Positions 7,522 through 15,444 of a stretch of DNA of 64,000 bases are shown piece by piece (positions within the stretch are counted from its first letter, which is position 1; every line of letters begins with the position of its first letter). The notes under the pieces were generated by a model. That model was not told the origin of the DNA, did not search any database, and worked only from the letters and a program-made list of their open reading frames with translations. The translations under genes were made by a program, and so were the position numbers. This stretch comes from Streptomyces shenzhenensis (GTDB lineage Bacteria > Actinomycetota > Actinomycetes > Streptomycetales > Streptomycetaceae): positions 48,051-112,050 of the forward strand of contig NZ_JAJONF010000032.1 of assembly GCF_021462265.1 (NCBI RefSeq), given 5' to 3'.

Positions 7522-8586
7522 CTACTTGTTCGTCGCCGACGCCCAGCGCTCCAGGACCCGCTTGGCCGAGCCCGAGTCGATCGACTCGGCCGCTCTGTCC
7601 ATGCCTGCCCGGAGCTGTTCGGCCAGCGTCCCCGTGCCGGGGTCCAGGGCCACCAGGGCCGCGGCCGAGTTCAGCAGCACCGCGTCCCGTACCGGCCCTT
7701 GCTCGCCGTCCAGCAGCCTGCGGGCCACCTCCGCGTTGTACGACGGGTCGCCGCCCCGCAGGGCCGCCACGGGGACCAGGTCGATGCCGACGTCACGGGG
7801 GTCGAAAACCTCCTCGGCGACCTTGCCGTCGCGGACGATCCAGACATGGGACGTGGCGGTCGTCGTCAGTTCGTCGAGGCCGTCGTCGCCGCGGAAGACC
7901 AGGGAGGAGTTGCCGCGCTCCGCGAAGACGCCCGCGACGATCGGTGCCATGCGCGGGTCCGCGACGCCGACCGCCTGGGCCCGGACCCGCGCGGGGTTGG
8001 TCAGCGGGCCGAGGATGTTGAACACCGTGCGGATGCCCAGCTGGCCGCGCGCGGCGCCCGCGTGACGCAGCGCCGGGTGGAACTTGATGGCGAAGCAGAA
8101 GGTGATGCCGGCCTCCTCGGCGACCTCGGCGACCCGCCGCGGGGTCAGCTCGAGGTTGACGCCGAGCCTCTCCAGGACGTCCGACGCACCGGACGCGGAG
8201 GAGGCCGCGCGGTTGCCGTGCTTGACGACCTTCGCGCCCGTGCCGGCCACCACCAGCGCCGACATCGTGGAGATGTTGACCGTCTTCGCGCCGTCGCCGC
8301 CGGTCCCGACGATGTCGACCGTGCGGCCCGGCACCTCGATGACGTTGGCGTGCTCGTACATCGTGCGGACGAGCCCGTTGATCTCCTCGACGGTCTCGCC
8401 CTTGGCCCGCAGGGCGACGACGAAGCCCGCGATCTGGGCGTCGGTGGCCTGGCCGCGCATGATCTGGTCCATCGCCCAGGCCGTCGCGTCGGCGCTCTGG
8501 TCCTGGCCGTACAGCAGCGCGTTCAGTACCTCGGGCCAGGAACGGCCCGCCGCGGTGTCGCCTCCAGCGGGGGTCACAGCGCTCAT
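7522..8586 (-). CDS. trpD: anthranilate phosphoribosyltransferase
   Basis: A 354-residue enzyme of tryptophan synthesis that joins anthranilate and phosphoribosyl pyrophosphate to give phosphoribosylanthranilate. The PRPP-binding GTGGDGAKTVNIST motif is at about residues 96-109 and the KHGNRAASSASG loop at about 126-137. An N-terminal helical domain is followed by the nucleoside phosphorylase-like alpha/beta domain. The length is usual for the family. The ATG at 8586 has GGAG about 8 bases upstream. It is a lone trp gene here. Its position next to qcrB, across a strong terminator, matches the order known in other actinomycetes. Confidence 0.96.
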   Translation of the reverse strand: MSAVTPAGGDTAAGRSWPEVLNALLYGQDQSADATAWAMDQIMRGQATDAQIAGFVVALRAKGETVEEINGLVRTMYEHANVIEVPGRTVDIVGTGGDGAKTVNISTMSALVVAGTGAKVVKHGNRAASSASGASDVLERLGVNLELTPRRVAEVAEEAGITFCFAIKFHPALRHAGAARGQLGIRTVFNILGPLTNPARVRAQAVGVADPRMAPIVAGVFAERGNSSLVFRGDDGLDELTTTATSHVWIVRDGKVAEEVFDPRDVGIDLVPVAALRGGDPSYNAEVARRLLDGEQGPVRDAVLLNSAAALVALDPGTGTLAEQLRAGMDRAAESIDSGSAKRVLERWASATNK

Positions 8587-8657
8587 GAGGCCGCTCCTGA
8601 TCGTCGTACGGGAAAGAGAGGTTTTTCCAGGCCTACCCTATCCAGCTCCGGGCACCG

Positions 8658-8696
8658 CGAAGGGCCCCCGTCCGGTGTGCGGACGGGGGCCCTTCG
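8658..8696. terminator. strong terminator after the ctaE-qcrCAB operon
   Basis: A 17-bp perfect stem (8658-8674 with 8680-8696) and a GTGTG loop lie 24 bases beyond the qcrB stop and before the trpD promoter region. The stem is G/C-rich with A/T near the base (CGAAGGG/CCCTTCG), so it can work in both directions. Confidence 0.85.
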
Positions 8697-8720
8697 GCTG
8701 TGGCGTGGCGACGCCGTCGA

Positions 8721-10358
8721 TCAGTGGTGGCCGTGGCCGCTCGTGATCTCCTTGTACTCCTCGACGGTGGGCTTCGGGATCTGGTTGTCCTCGCCGTAGT
8801 AGGCGTTGCTCAGCTTGGCGCGGAGCTTCTCGGAGCCCTTGATCTTGCGCTCCACACCGTTCTCGTCGACCGCCGGGCCGACCTGGGCCGGCTCGTACTG
8901 GTGGTGCGCCGTGAGGGTGTGCAGCTGCTCCTGCGAGAGCGGCTCGTGGACCTCGATGAACTCACCGTGCGGCAGCCGCTTGATGATGCCGGTCTCCCGG
9001 CCGTGCAGCACCTTCTCGCGGTCCCGGCGCTGCAGGCCGAGGCAGATGCGCTTGGTCACGACGAACGCGATCACCGGTCCGGCGAAGAAGAAGATCCGGA
9101 CGAACCAGGTCACGTCGTTGATCGACAGGTGGAAGTGGGTGGCGATGAGGTCGTTGCCACCACCGACCAGACCCACCATGTACACGGTCACCCAGGCGAC
9201 ACCGAACCCGGTACGGGTCGGGGCGTTGCGCGGGCGGTCCAGGATGTGGTGCTCGCTCTTGTCGCCGGTGACCCAGGACTCGATGAACGGGTAGACCGCG
9301 ATCGCCCCGAGGACCAGACCGAACAGGACCAGCGGGATGAAGACGCCGAGGACCAGGGTGTGGCCCCAGAAGTTGACCTCCCAGCCCGGCATGTACCGGA
9401 TGAGACCCTCGGCGAAGCCCATGTACCAGTCGGGCTGGGCGCCGGTGGACACCTGGTCCGGACGGTAGGGGCCCATGGCCCAGATCGGGTTGATCTGGGT
9501 GGTCGCCGCGATGGCCGCGATGACACCGAAGACCAGGAAGAAGAAGCCTCCGGCCTTGGCCATGTAGACCGGCAGCAGCGGCATGCCGACGACGTTCTTC
9601 TCGCTCTTTCCGGGACCCGCGAACTGCGTGTGCTTGTGGTAGAAGACCAGGATCAGGTGGCCCACCATCAGGCCGAGCATGATGCCCGGCAGCAGCAGGA
9701 TGTGGATCGAGTAGAACCGGGCGACGAAGTCGTGGCCGGGGAACTCGCCGCCGAAGAGGAAGTACGAGATGTACGTGCCGACGATCGGCATCGACAGGAT
9801 GGCGCCCTCGGTGAAGCGGACACCGGTGCCGGAGAGCAGGTCGTCCGGGAGCGAGTAGCCGGTGAAACCGGTGAACATGCCGAGGACGAACAGCAGGAAG
9901 CCGAACAGCCAGTTGATCTCACGCGGCTTGCGGAACGCGCCGGTGAAGAACACGCGCATCATGTGCACGAACATGCCGGCGAGGAAGATCAGCGCGGCCC
10001 AGTGGTGGATCTGCCGGATGAGCAGACCACCGCGCACGTCGAAGGAGATGTGCAGGGTCGAGTTGAACGCCTCGGACATCAGCTGTCCCTGGAGCGGGAC
10101 GTAGCTGCCGTGGTACGCCACCTCGTTCATCGACGGGTGGAAGAACAGCGTCAGGTACACACCCGTCAGGATGATGATGATGAAGCTGTACATGCACACT
10201 TCGCCCAACATGAACGACCAGTGGTCGGGGAAGATCTTGCGCATGTTGGACTTGGCGAGGGAGTAGATCCCGAGCCGTCCGTCGGCCCAGTCGGCGACAC
10301 GCTCGCCGGCCGGCGCCTTCCCGCGTTCGCGGGACTGTGAGTTCTCTGAAGTGCTCAT
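8721..10358 (-). CDS. qcrB: ubiquinol/menaquinol-cytochrome c reductase cytochrome b subunit
   Basis: A 545-residue polytopic membrane protein, the quinol-oxidising di-heme cytochrome b of the actinobacterial bcc complex. It is longer than mitochondrial cytochrome b because of a C-terminal extension ending SGHGHH. Marks include the heme helices with HHWAALIFLAGMFVHMMR and HILLLPGIMLGLMVGHL, and the quinol-site region around NPIWAMGPYRPDQVSTGAQPD. The ATG at 10358 overlaps the qcrA stop (ATGA), so the start is clear. It is the last gene of the ctaE-qcrC-qcrA-qcrB operon, which encodes parts of the bcc-aa3 supercomplex that passes electrons from menaquinol to oxygen. Confidence 0.97.
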   Translation of the reverse strand: MSTSENSQSRERGKAPAGERVADWADGRLGIYSLAKSNMRKIFPDHWSFMLGEVCMYSFIIIILTGVYLTLFFHPSMNEVAYHGSYVPLQGQLMSEAFNSTLHISFDVRGGLLIRQIHHWAALIFLAGMFVHMMRVFFTGAFRKPREINWLFGFLLFVLGMFTGFTGYSLPDDLLSGTGVRFTEGAILSMPIVGTYISYFLFGGEFPGHDFVARFYSIHILLLPGIMLGLMVGHLILVFYHKHTQFAGPGKSEKNVVGMPLLPVYMAKAGGFFFLVFGVIAAIAATTQINPIWAMGPYRPDQVSTGAQPDWYMGFAEGLIRYMPGWEVNFWGHTLVLGVFIPLVLFGLVLGAIAVYPFIESWVTGDKSEHHILDRPRNAPTRTGFGVAWVTVYMVGLVGGGNDLIATHFHLSINDVTWFVRIFFFAGPVIAFVVTKRICLGLQRRDREKVLHGRETGIIKRLPHGEFIEVHEPLSQEQLHTLTAHHQYEPAQVGPAVDENGVERKIKGSEKLRAKLSNAYYGEDNQIPKPTVEEYKEITSGHGHH

Positions 10359-11419
10359 CCGCGCTCCCAGAATGCAGGACCGACGGGCTCCTCGAAGTCG
10401 CCGAGCGCCTGGAGGTAGCCCTCTTCGCTCACGCCGATGCGCAGCTGCGGCAGGGCGTGACCGGCCGGGCCGAAGATCACTCGGGCACCGTCGGAGAGGT
10501 CGAAGGTGGACTGGTGGCACGGGCAGAGCACGTGGTGGGTCTGCTGCTCGTACAGCGAGATCGGGCAGCCCACGTGGGTGCAGATCTTCGAGTAGGCGAC
10601 GATGCCTTCGTGCGACCACTCCAGCTCGCGCTTGTCCTTGATGTTGTCCGGCTGCAGCCGGATGATCATCAGGGCCGCCTTCGCCATCACGTTCTGGAAG
10701 TCCTCCTGGGACTCCTCGACGCCCTCGGGCTTGGCGAAGGTCAGCGAACCGACGGCGACGTCGGAGGGACGCAGCGGCTCGTTGGTGTTCATGTTGACGA
10801 GCAGCTTGCCCTTCGACCACGCCGTGTGCCGCAGCGAGGTGCCGGGCAGCGGGCCGAGGTCGCGCAGCAGCACGACACCGGAGAGCGGGACCAGGGTCAG
10901 CGCGCCGAACATGGTGTTGCGGATCAGCTTGCGCCGGCCGAGCGCCGATTCCTTGGCGCCCTGCTTGAAGTCGGCCAGGACCTTGGCCTTGACCTCCGGC
11001 GGCGCCGAGATGGCGTGCCGCTCGTCGGCGACCTCCACGTCGGACATCAGGGTGCGGGCCCAGTGGACCGCGCCCGCGCCGATGCAGAACAGCGCCGCAC
11101 CGAGGGTCAGGCCCAGCGCGAAGTTCAGCGCGCTGATGTGACCGATCGGGAAGACGAAGATCGACTTGTCTTTCGGGATGGTCACATAGGAGGCGATGAA
11201 GCCGACGGTGGCCAGCATCGACACCGTGAACAGCATGGCCACGACGCGCTCGGACCGCTTGGCGGCCCGCTCGTCGATGTCCTGGATGCGGTGCTCGTGC
11301 GGCGGCAGACCCGGATCCGAGAACGGGTCCTTCTCGTCCGCCACACTCACGGCGGTGTGCGCGTGCGCGTGGTCCTGCTCAGCGGGCAGGTTCTCTTCTG
11401 GAATGTCTTGGCTACTCAT
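10355..11419 (-). CDS. qcrA: Rieske iron-sulfur subunit of the bcc complex
   Basis: A 354-residue membrane protein carrying the [2Fe-2S] Rieske cluster. The ligand boxes are CTHVGC and CPCHQS at about residues 240-266. The N-terminal half has three hydrophobic segments, as in actinobacterial QcrA, unlike the single helix of mitochondrial Rieske proteins. The start is the ATG at 11419, giving MSSQDIPEEN and overlapping the qcrC stop (ATGA). Its own stop overlaps qcrB in the same way. It carries electrons from quinol at QcrB to the heme c subunit QcrC. Confidence 0.97.
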   Translation of the reverse strand: MSSQDIPEENLPAEQDHAHAHTAVSVADEKDPFSDPGLPPHEHRIQDIDERAAKRSERVVAMLFTVSMLATVGFIASYVTIPKDKSIFVFPIGHISALNFALGLTLGAALFCIGAGAVHWARTLMSDVEVADERHAISAPPEVKAKVLADFKQGAKESALGRRKLIRNTMFGALTLVPLSGVVLLRDLGPLPGTSLRHTAWSKGKLLVNMNTNEPLRPSDVAVGSLTFAKPEGVEESQEDFQNVMAKAALMIIRLQPDNIKDKRELEWSHEGIVAYSKICTHVGCPISLYEQQTHHVLCPCHQSTFDLSDGARVIFGPAGHALPQLRIGVSEEGYLQALGDFEEPVGPAFWERG

Positions 11420-12228
11420 GACTTCTTGGCCTTTGCGGTCCGAGCGGCGACCCAGACGGCGACCGCGATCAGTGCACCGAGACCGAAGATCCACGCGAAC
11501 AGACCCTCGCTGACCGGCCCGAGGCCGCCCAGGTTGAGACCGCCGGGGTTCTCCGTGTTGCTGCTGTTGACCGCGTTCAGGTACCCGATGATGTCCTTCT
11601 TGTTCTTCTCCGTCAGCGTCGTGTCGGGGAAGGACGGCATGTTCTGCGGGCCCGTCTGCATGGCCTCGTACATGTGCTTCGGGTCGACGCCCTCAAGGCT
11701 CGGTGCGAACTTGCCCTTGGTCAGCGCACCACCCGCGCCCACGAAGTTGTGGCACTGCGCGCAGTTGGTGCGGAAGAGCTCGCCGCCCTTGGCGATGTCG
11801 GCACCGTCCGGGCCGTACTGGTCCTTGGTCGGAACCTGGGGACCGGCGCCCAGCGAGGCGACGTACGCCGCGAGCTGGTCGATCTGGGCCTGGGTGTAGA
11901 TGTTCTTCTTCTTGACGACCTGCGGGCCCTGCGAGGTGGCGGCCGGCATACGGCCGGTGCCGACCTGGAAGTCGACGGCCGCGGCGCCCACGCCCACCAG
12001 GCTGGGGCCGTCGGACGAGCCCTGACCCCCGGTGCCGTGGCAGCTGGCGCAGCCGACCGAGTAGAGCTTCTTGCCCTCTTCGATCGTCAGGGACTGAGAG
12101 GTCTCGTCGGCCTGCGCCTTGCTCGCGGGTGCGAGCGCGGCGTAGGCCCCCCCAGTGCCCACCAGCGCGAGGAGTAGGACGACGACCGCCGCCAGCGGAT
12201 GGCGTCGTCGTGCGGAGAGCTTTTTCAC
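11416..12228 (-). CDS. qcrC: di-heme cytochrome c subunit of the bcc complex
   Basis: A 270-residue anchored c-type cytochrome. There is an N-terminal hydrophobic segment (LAAVVVLLLALVGTGGAYA), two heme-binding sites CASCH and CAQCH at about residues 59-63 and 157-161, and a C-terminal transmembrane segment with a basic end (FAWIFGLGALIAVAVWVAARTAKAKKS). The two fused cytochrome c domains replace a soluble cytochrome c in passing electrons to the aa3 oxidase. It is downstream of ctaE by 77 bases and overlaps qcrA by four bases. Confidence 0.97.
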   Translation of the reverse strand: MKKLSARRRHPLAAVVVLLLALVGTGGAYAALAPASKAQADETSQSLTIEEGKKLYSVGCASCHGTGGQGSSDGPSLVGVGAAAVDFQVGTGRMPAATSQGPQVVKKKNIYTQAQIDQLAAYVASLGAGPQVPTKDQYGPDGADIAKGGELFRTNCAQCHNFVGAGGALTKGKFAPSLEGVDPKHMYEAMQTGPQNMPSFPDTTLTEKNKKDIIGYLNAVNSSNTENPGGLNLGGLGPVSEGLFAWIFGLGALIAVAVWVAARTAKAKKS

Positions 12229-12305
12229 GGATTACCCCGGTGTCAGGATCTTCTGCGTCGATGCTTCTGGAAAGTGCGCTTCTGTGGCGCGTGGAGCCGG
12301 CCCGG

Positions 12306-12926
12306 CTACTTGATCAGGTAGATCGTGGCGAAGAGGCCGATCCAGACGACGTCGACGAAGTGCCAGTAGTAGGACACGACGATGGCCGCGGTCGCCTGCT
12401 CGTGTGTGAACCTCTTCGCCGCGTAGGTGCGCCCCAGGACGAACAGGAAGGCGATGAGGCCGCCCGTCACGTGCATGCCGTGGAAGCCGGTGGTCAGGTA
12501 GAACACCGAACCGTACGGGTCGGAGGAGAGGGAGATCCCGTCCTCCTTGACCAGGCTCGTGTACTCGTAGATCTGACCGCCGATGAAGATCGCACCCATG
12601 ACGAAGGTGAGGATGAACCAGCCCCGGAGCTTCTTCACGTCCCCGCGCTCGGCGGCGAACACGCCGAGCTGGCAGGTGAGGGAGGAGAGCACCAGGATCG
12701 TGGTGTTGGTCGCCGAGAAGGGGACGTTGAGATGACTCGCCATCTCCTTCCAGTGAGCCTCGCCGGTCACCGATCGCAGGGTGAAGTACATCGCGAAGAG
12801 GGCCGCGAAGAACATCAGCTCGGAACTCAGCCAGATGATGGTTCCGACGCTGGTGAGGTTCGGCCTGTTGACCGACGGGTGCGCGTGCCCGGTTTCTACT
12901 GTCGTTGCTGTCGCCACGACCGACAT
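12306..12926 (-). CDS. ctaE: cytochrome c oxidase subunit III
   Basis: A 206-residue membrane protein with five hydrophobic segments, the short bacterial form of subunit III of the aa3 oxidase. Typical stretches are ELMFFAALFAMYF, GFHGMHVTGGLIAFLF and SYYWHFVDVVWIGLF. The ATG at 12926 is preceded by AAGGGA about 8 bases upstream. The start codon lies inside a 19-base palindrome (12918-12936), which may affect initiation. It heads the qcrCAB operon, apart from ctaC, ctaD and ctaF at 15-18 kb, as in other actinomycetes. Confidence 0.96.
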   Translation of the reverse strand: MSVVATATTVETGHAHPSVNRPNLTSVGTIIWLSSELMFFAALFAMYFTLRSVTGEAHWKEMASHLNVPFSATNTTILVLSSLTCQLGVFAAERGDVKKLRGWFILTFVMGAIFIGGQIYEYTSLVKEDGISLSSDPYGSVFYLTTGFHGMHVTGGLIAFLFVLGRTYAAKRFTHEQATAAIVVSYYWHFVDVVWIGLFATIYLIK

Positions 12927-12936
12927 TATGTCGGTC
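12918..12936. promoter_or_regulatory. 19-base palindrome over the ctaE start codon
   Basis: GACCGACAT-T-ATGTCGGTC is a perfect 9-bp inverted repeat around one central base. On the minus strand the right arm begins with the ctaE ATG and the left arm starts just inside the ribosome-binding site. It could be an operator for ctaE and the divergent receiver gene (start 13105), or an RNA hairpin that hides the ctaE start. Confidence 0.5.
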
Positions 12937-13104
12937 CCTTATCTCGCGCTCACTCCGGGGGGTGCCGTTCGGAGTGTCCGCCCCCTGTGTAGTGCCCGGA
13001 TGGCCCATCGAAGCGGTGTTCCCACAGGTGTTGGCGAGGTGTTCGGGGGAGTAGCATCCGGCGCATCGGTCCTGTCCGTACGACGCTGACGTCTCGGAGG
13101 AACA

Positions 13105-13506
13105 ATGCAGCCGACCGCCACGGTGCTGGTCTACAGCGACGACTCCAACACCCGCGAGCAGGTACGGCTGGCCGCCGGCCGGCGGCCGGCTCCCGATGTG
13201 CCGTTCGTCGAGTTCCTGGAGTGCGCCACGCCTGCGGCGGTGCTGCGCGAACTGGACCGAGGGGGCGTCGACGTGTGCGTCCTCGACGGGGAGGCCGTGC
13301 CCATGGGGGGCATGGGGATGTGCCGGCAGATCAAGGACGAGGTGTTCAACTGCCCGCCGGTGCTGCTGCTCATCGGCCGGCCCCAGGACGCGTGGCTGGC
13401 CACGTGGAGCCGGGCGGACGCCGCTGTGACGCTGCCGGTGGACCCGGTGGAGTTCGCGTCGGCGCTGGCGTCCCTGTTGCGGCAGGGAAGGCTGCAGAGC
13501 GCCTAG
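13105..13506 (+). CDS. degenerate single-domain response-regulator receiver
   Basis: A 133-residue protein with the alternating beta/alpha pattern of a receiver domain. The acidic pair is in VYSDDS (about residues 11-13), and the phospho-acceptor position is Asp in VCVLDGEA (about 55). The later conserved residues are missing: the Thr/Ser after strand 4 is Gly in LLLIGRPQ, and the invariant Lys before the cis-Pro is Leu in VTLPVDP. It is therefore probably a pseudo-receiver. GGAGGAA precedes the ATG. It is divergent from ctaE and conserved at this place in Streptomyces as I remember it, which hints at a link to cytochrome oxidase expression, but no function is known to me. Confidence 0.75.
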   Translation: MQPTATVLVYSDDSNTREQVRLAAGRRPAPDVPFVEFLECATPAAVLRELDRGGVDVCVLDGEAVPMGGMGMCRQIKDEVFNCPPVLLLIGRPQDAWLATWSRADAAVTLPVDPVEFASALASLLRQGRLQSA

Positions 13507-13565
13507 GAGAGGGTGGGGCGCGGTGCGTGCGCGGGTACCGGCTGTGTGTGGCCGGTCGCGCCCGT

Positions 13566-13614
13566 GCGGCGGTGGCCGCATGTCGACCACCGCCCCGCGC
13601 CCCTTACGGGGCGC
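13566..13614. repeat. Streptomyces intergenic hairpin repeat, copy 2 (convergent terminator)
   Basis: GGTGGCCGCATGTCGACC is followed by the hairpin GCGCCCC-TTAC-GGGGCGC (13597-13614). It is the same family as at 5380 and 38942. It lies between convergent genes (stops at 13506 and 13632), so bidirectional termination is likely. Confidence 0.65.
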
Positions 13615-13631
13615 TTGCCGCTGGGGGCGTC

Positions 13632-14894
13632 TCACAGTGCGGCCGGCTGTACCCTCACCGCGTCCTGCGGCCTTTGGGCGTCCGGGGTGCCGGCGGTGAG
13701 GGCACTGCCCTTGCGCCAGTCCTTCCAGACGAGGTTCCAGTCCCCGAAGCCGTTGCCGAAGTTCTCCATCTCCTTGCCGTTGGAGTTGACGACCTTCACC
13801 AGGTCGCCCGGGTGGAAGGTGTCGAAGAACCACTCGGCGTTCGAGGTGCTCATGCCGGTGCAGCCGTGGCTGACGTTCTCGTAGCCCTGGGAGCCCACCG
13901 ACCAGGGCGCGGCGTGCACGTACTCGCCTGACCAGGTCACCCTGGTGGCGTAGTAGACCGGCAGGTCGTACGAGTCCGAGGTGCCCGCGGCGATGCCGAC
14001 CGTGGTACTGCGCATACGAACGAAGGGCTGCTTCTCCAGGACGACCTTGACACCGTTGCGGGTCTCGAAGCCCGGTTTGCCGGTCGTGATGGGGATCTGC
14101 TTGATCTCCTTGTCGTTCTTGTAGATCGTCATCTGGTGGGCGCCGGCGTCCGTGAGGGCCAGCATCTTGTCGCCGGTGGTGAGCGTGAGGGGCGTGGCCG
14201 TGCCGCCCCACAGGCGGTCGCTGATCTTCACGCCGTCCAGGTTGCTGTGCACCTGGACGGTGGCGTGGGCGGGCCAGTAGTCCTTGGGCCGGTAGTGGAG
14301 TTCCTTGTCGCTCACCCAGTACCAGGAGCCCTCCACGGCCGGGACGGAGTCGACCCGCAGGGCGCGCTCGACGACGGCGCGCTGGGCCTTGTCCTTGATG
14401 GCGCTGTCGAGTTGGGCGGTGACCGGCTGGCCCACGCCGTACTCGCCCGCCTTGGGGCCGAAGGTGACCTTCAGCCGCTGCCGGGTGGTGGGCGTGCTGG
14501 TGTCGAAGGTGAGGACCTTGCGGCCCGGCGTGCCGTCCTCGCCCTCGGTACTCACCTGGACCGTGTAGTGGGCGTTGGCGGCCAGCGGGGAGGTGCTGTG
14601 CCAGCGGTGGCCGTCGGCGTCGAGTTCGCCCGCCACGAAGCGACCGGTGGCGTCCTGGGCCGTGACGTCCGTGATGCGGTCCTCGTCGCTCCTGGCGACG
14701 ACTTCCAGGGGCTTGTCGGGGTCGGCCCGCTTCCCCGCCCCGGTGGGGGCGTTGAAGGAGATCTGGTCCGCCGCGTCGTGCGGCTTGTCCGCGAGGGGGT
14801 TGCGGTCCGAATCACAGGCGGTGACGCCCGCGCCGAGGGCGATCACCAGCAGGGTGCAGCTGACGACGGTACGGGCGCACGGAGAGTGACTCAT
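13632..14894 (-). CDS. L,D-transpeptidase lipoprotein (YkuD family)
   Basis: A 420-residue lipoprotein that makes 3-3 peptidoglycan cross-links outside the membrane. A signal sequence with lipobox VTAC (Cys about residue 27) is followed by two Ig-like domains (about 45-260) and the YkuD catalytic domain (about 270-390), with the catalytic motif HGCTGMS and the preceding WSGEYVHAAPWS. The layout matches mycobacterial LdtMt2-type enzymes. The ATG at 14894 follows a poor ribosome-binding site. The gene sits between the two cytochrome oxidase clusters but is separated from ctaF by a terminator, so it is an independent unit. Confidence 0.94.
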   Translation of the reverse strand: MSHSPCARTVVSCTLLVIALGAGVTACDSDRNPLADKPHDAADQISFNAPTGAGKRADPDKPLEVVARSDEDRITDVTAQDATGRFVAGELDADGHRWHSTSPLAANAHYTVQVSTEGEDGTPGRKVLTFDTSTPTTRQRLKVTFGPKAGEYGVGQPVTAQLDSAIKDKAQRAVVERALRVDSVPAVEGSWYWVSDKELHYRPKDYWPAHATVQVHSNLDGVKISDRLWGGTATPLTLTTGDKMLALTDAGAHQMTIYKNDKEIKQIPITTGKPGFETRNGVKVVLEKQPFVRMRSTTVGIAAGTSDSYDLPVYYATRVTWSGEYVHAAPWSVGSQGYENVSHGCTGMSTSNAEWFFDTFHPGDLVKVVNSNGKEMENFGNGFGDWNLVWKDWRKGSALTAGTPDAQRPQDAVRVQPAAL

Positions 14895-14990
14895 ATTGTC
14901 ACGCTATGAGAAGTTTTCCGGACCAGCACGGCAGGTAGCCCGGACGGGGGACCCGTACTGCTCCGGAAGAGGCAACGGGCGGGAACGGCG

Positions 14991-15026
14991 GGAGCCCGGA
15001 CCCTCCTGACGGAGGGTCCGGGCTCC
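14991..15026. terminator. terminator after ctaCDF
   Basis: A 16-bp perfect stem (GGAGCCCGGACCCTCC at 14991-15006 with 15011-15026) and a 4-base TGAC loop lie 19 bases beyond the ctaF stop. Confidence 0.88.
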
Positions 15027-15045
15027 CGGTGCGCTCGGCGCGTGC

Positions 15046-15444
15046 CTACTGGGTGCGGTTCTCACCGTGGTAGTACTCGAACACCCAGCCGAAGAGACCG
15101 ATCAGGATGATGGGCGCCGCGAAGTACAGCAGCCACCAGCCGACGGCGACACCGAGGAAGGCCAGCGCGCCACCGACACCGAGGGCGAGCGGCTGCCAGC
15201 TGTGCGGGCTGAAGAAGCCGATCTCGCCCGCCTCGTCCGCGACGTCGGCCTCCTTGTTGTCCTGGGCACCGGCGTCCACCCGCGAGGCCGTGAAGCCCAG
15301 GTAGAAGCCGATCATGATGCACAGGGCGAAGGACATGAAGAGTGCCGTGGTGCCGGCCGCCTCCTTCGACCACACGCCATAGACGATCGCCATGACGAGG
15401 ACGAAGACGCTCAGCCACACGAACAAACGGCCCTGGATCTTCAC
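15046..15444 (-). CDS. ctaF: cytochrome c oxidase subunit IV (actinobacterial)
   Basis: A 132-residue membrane protein with four hydrophobic segments: two at about residues 5-55 and two at about 90-125. It is the small fourth subunit specific to actinobacterial aa3 oxidase. The sequence begins MKIQGRLFVWLSVFVLVM and ends FEYYHGENRTQ. The start is a GTG at 15442-15444 that overlaps the ctaD stop (GTGA). It is the last gene of ctaC-ctaD-ctaF and is followed by a strong terminator. Confidence 0.95.
   Translation of the reverse strand: MKIQGRLFVWLSVFVLVMAIVYGVWSKEAAGTTALFMSFALCIMIGFYLGFTASRVDAGAQDNKEADVADEAGEIGFFSPHSWQPLALGVGGALAFLGVAVGWWLLYFAAPIILIGLFGWVFEYYHGENRTQ

Noticed and set aside
8700..10340. 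A 546-codon + strand frame across qcrB
   Set aside because: Antisense shadow; qcrB on the other strand is unmistakable.
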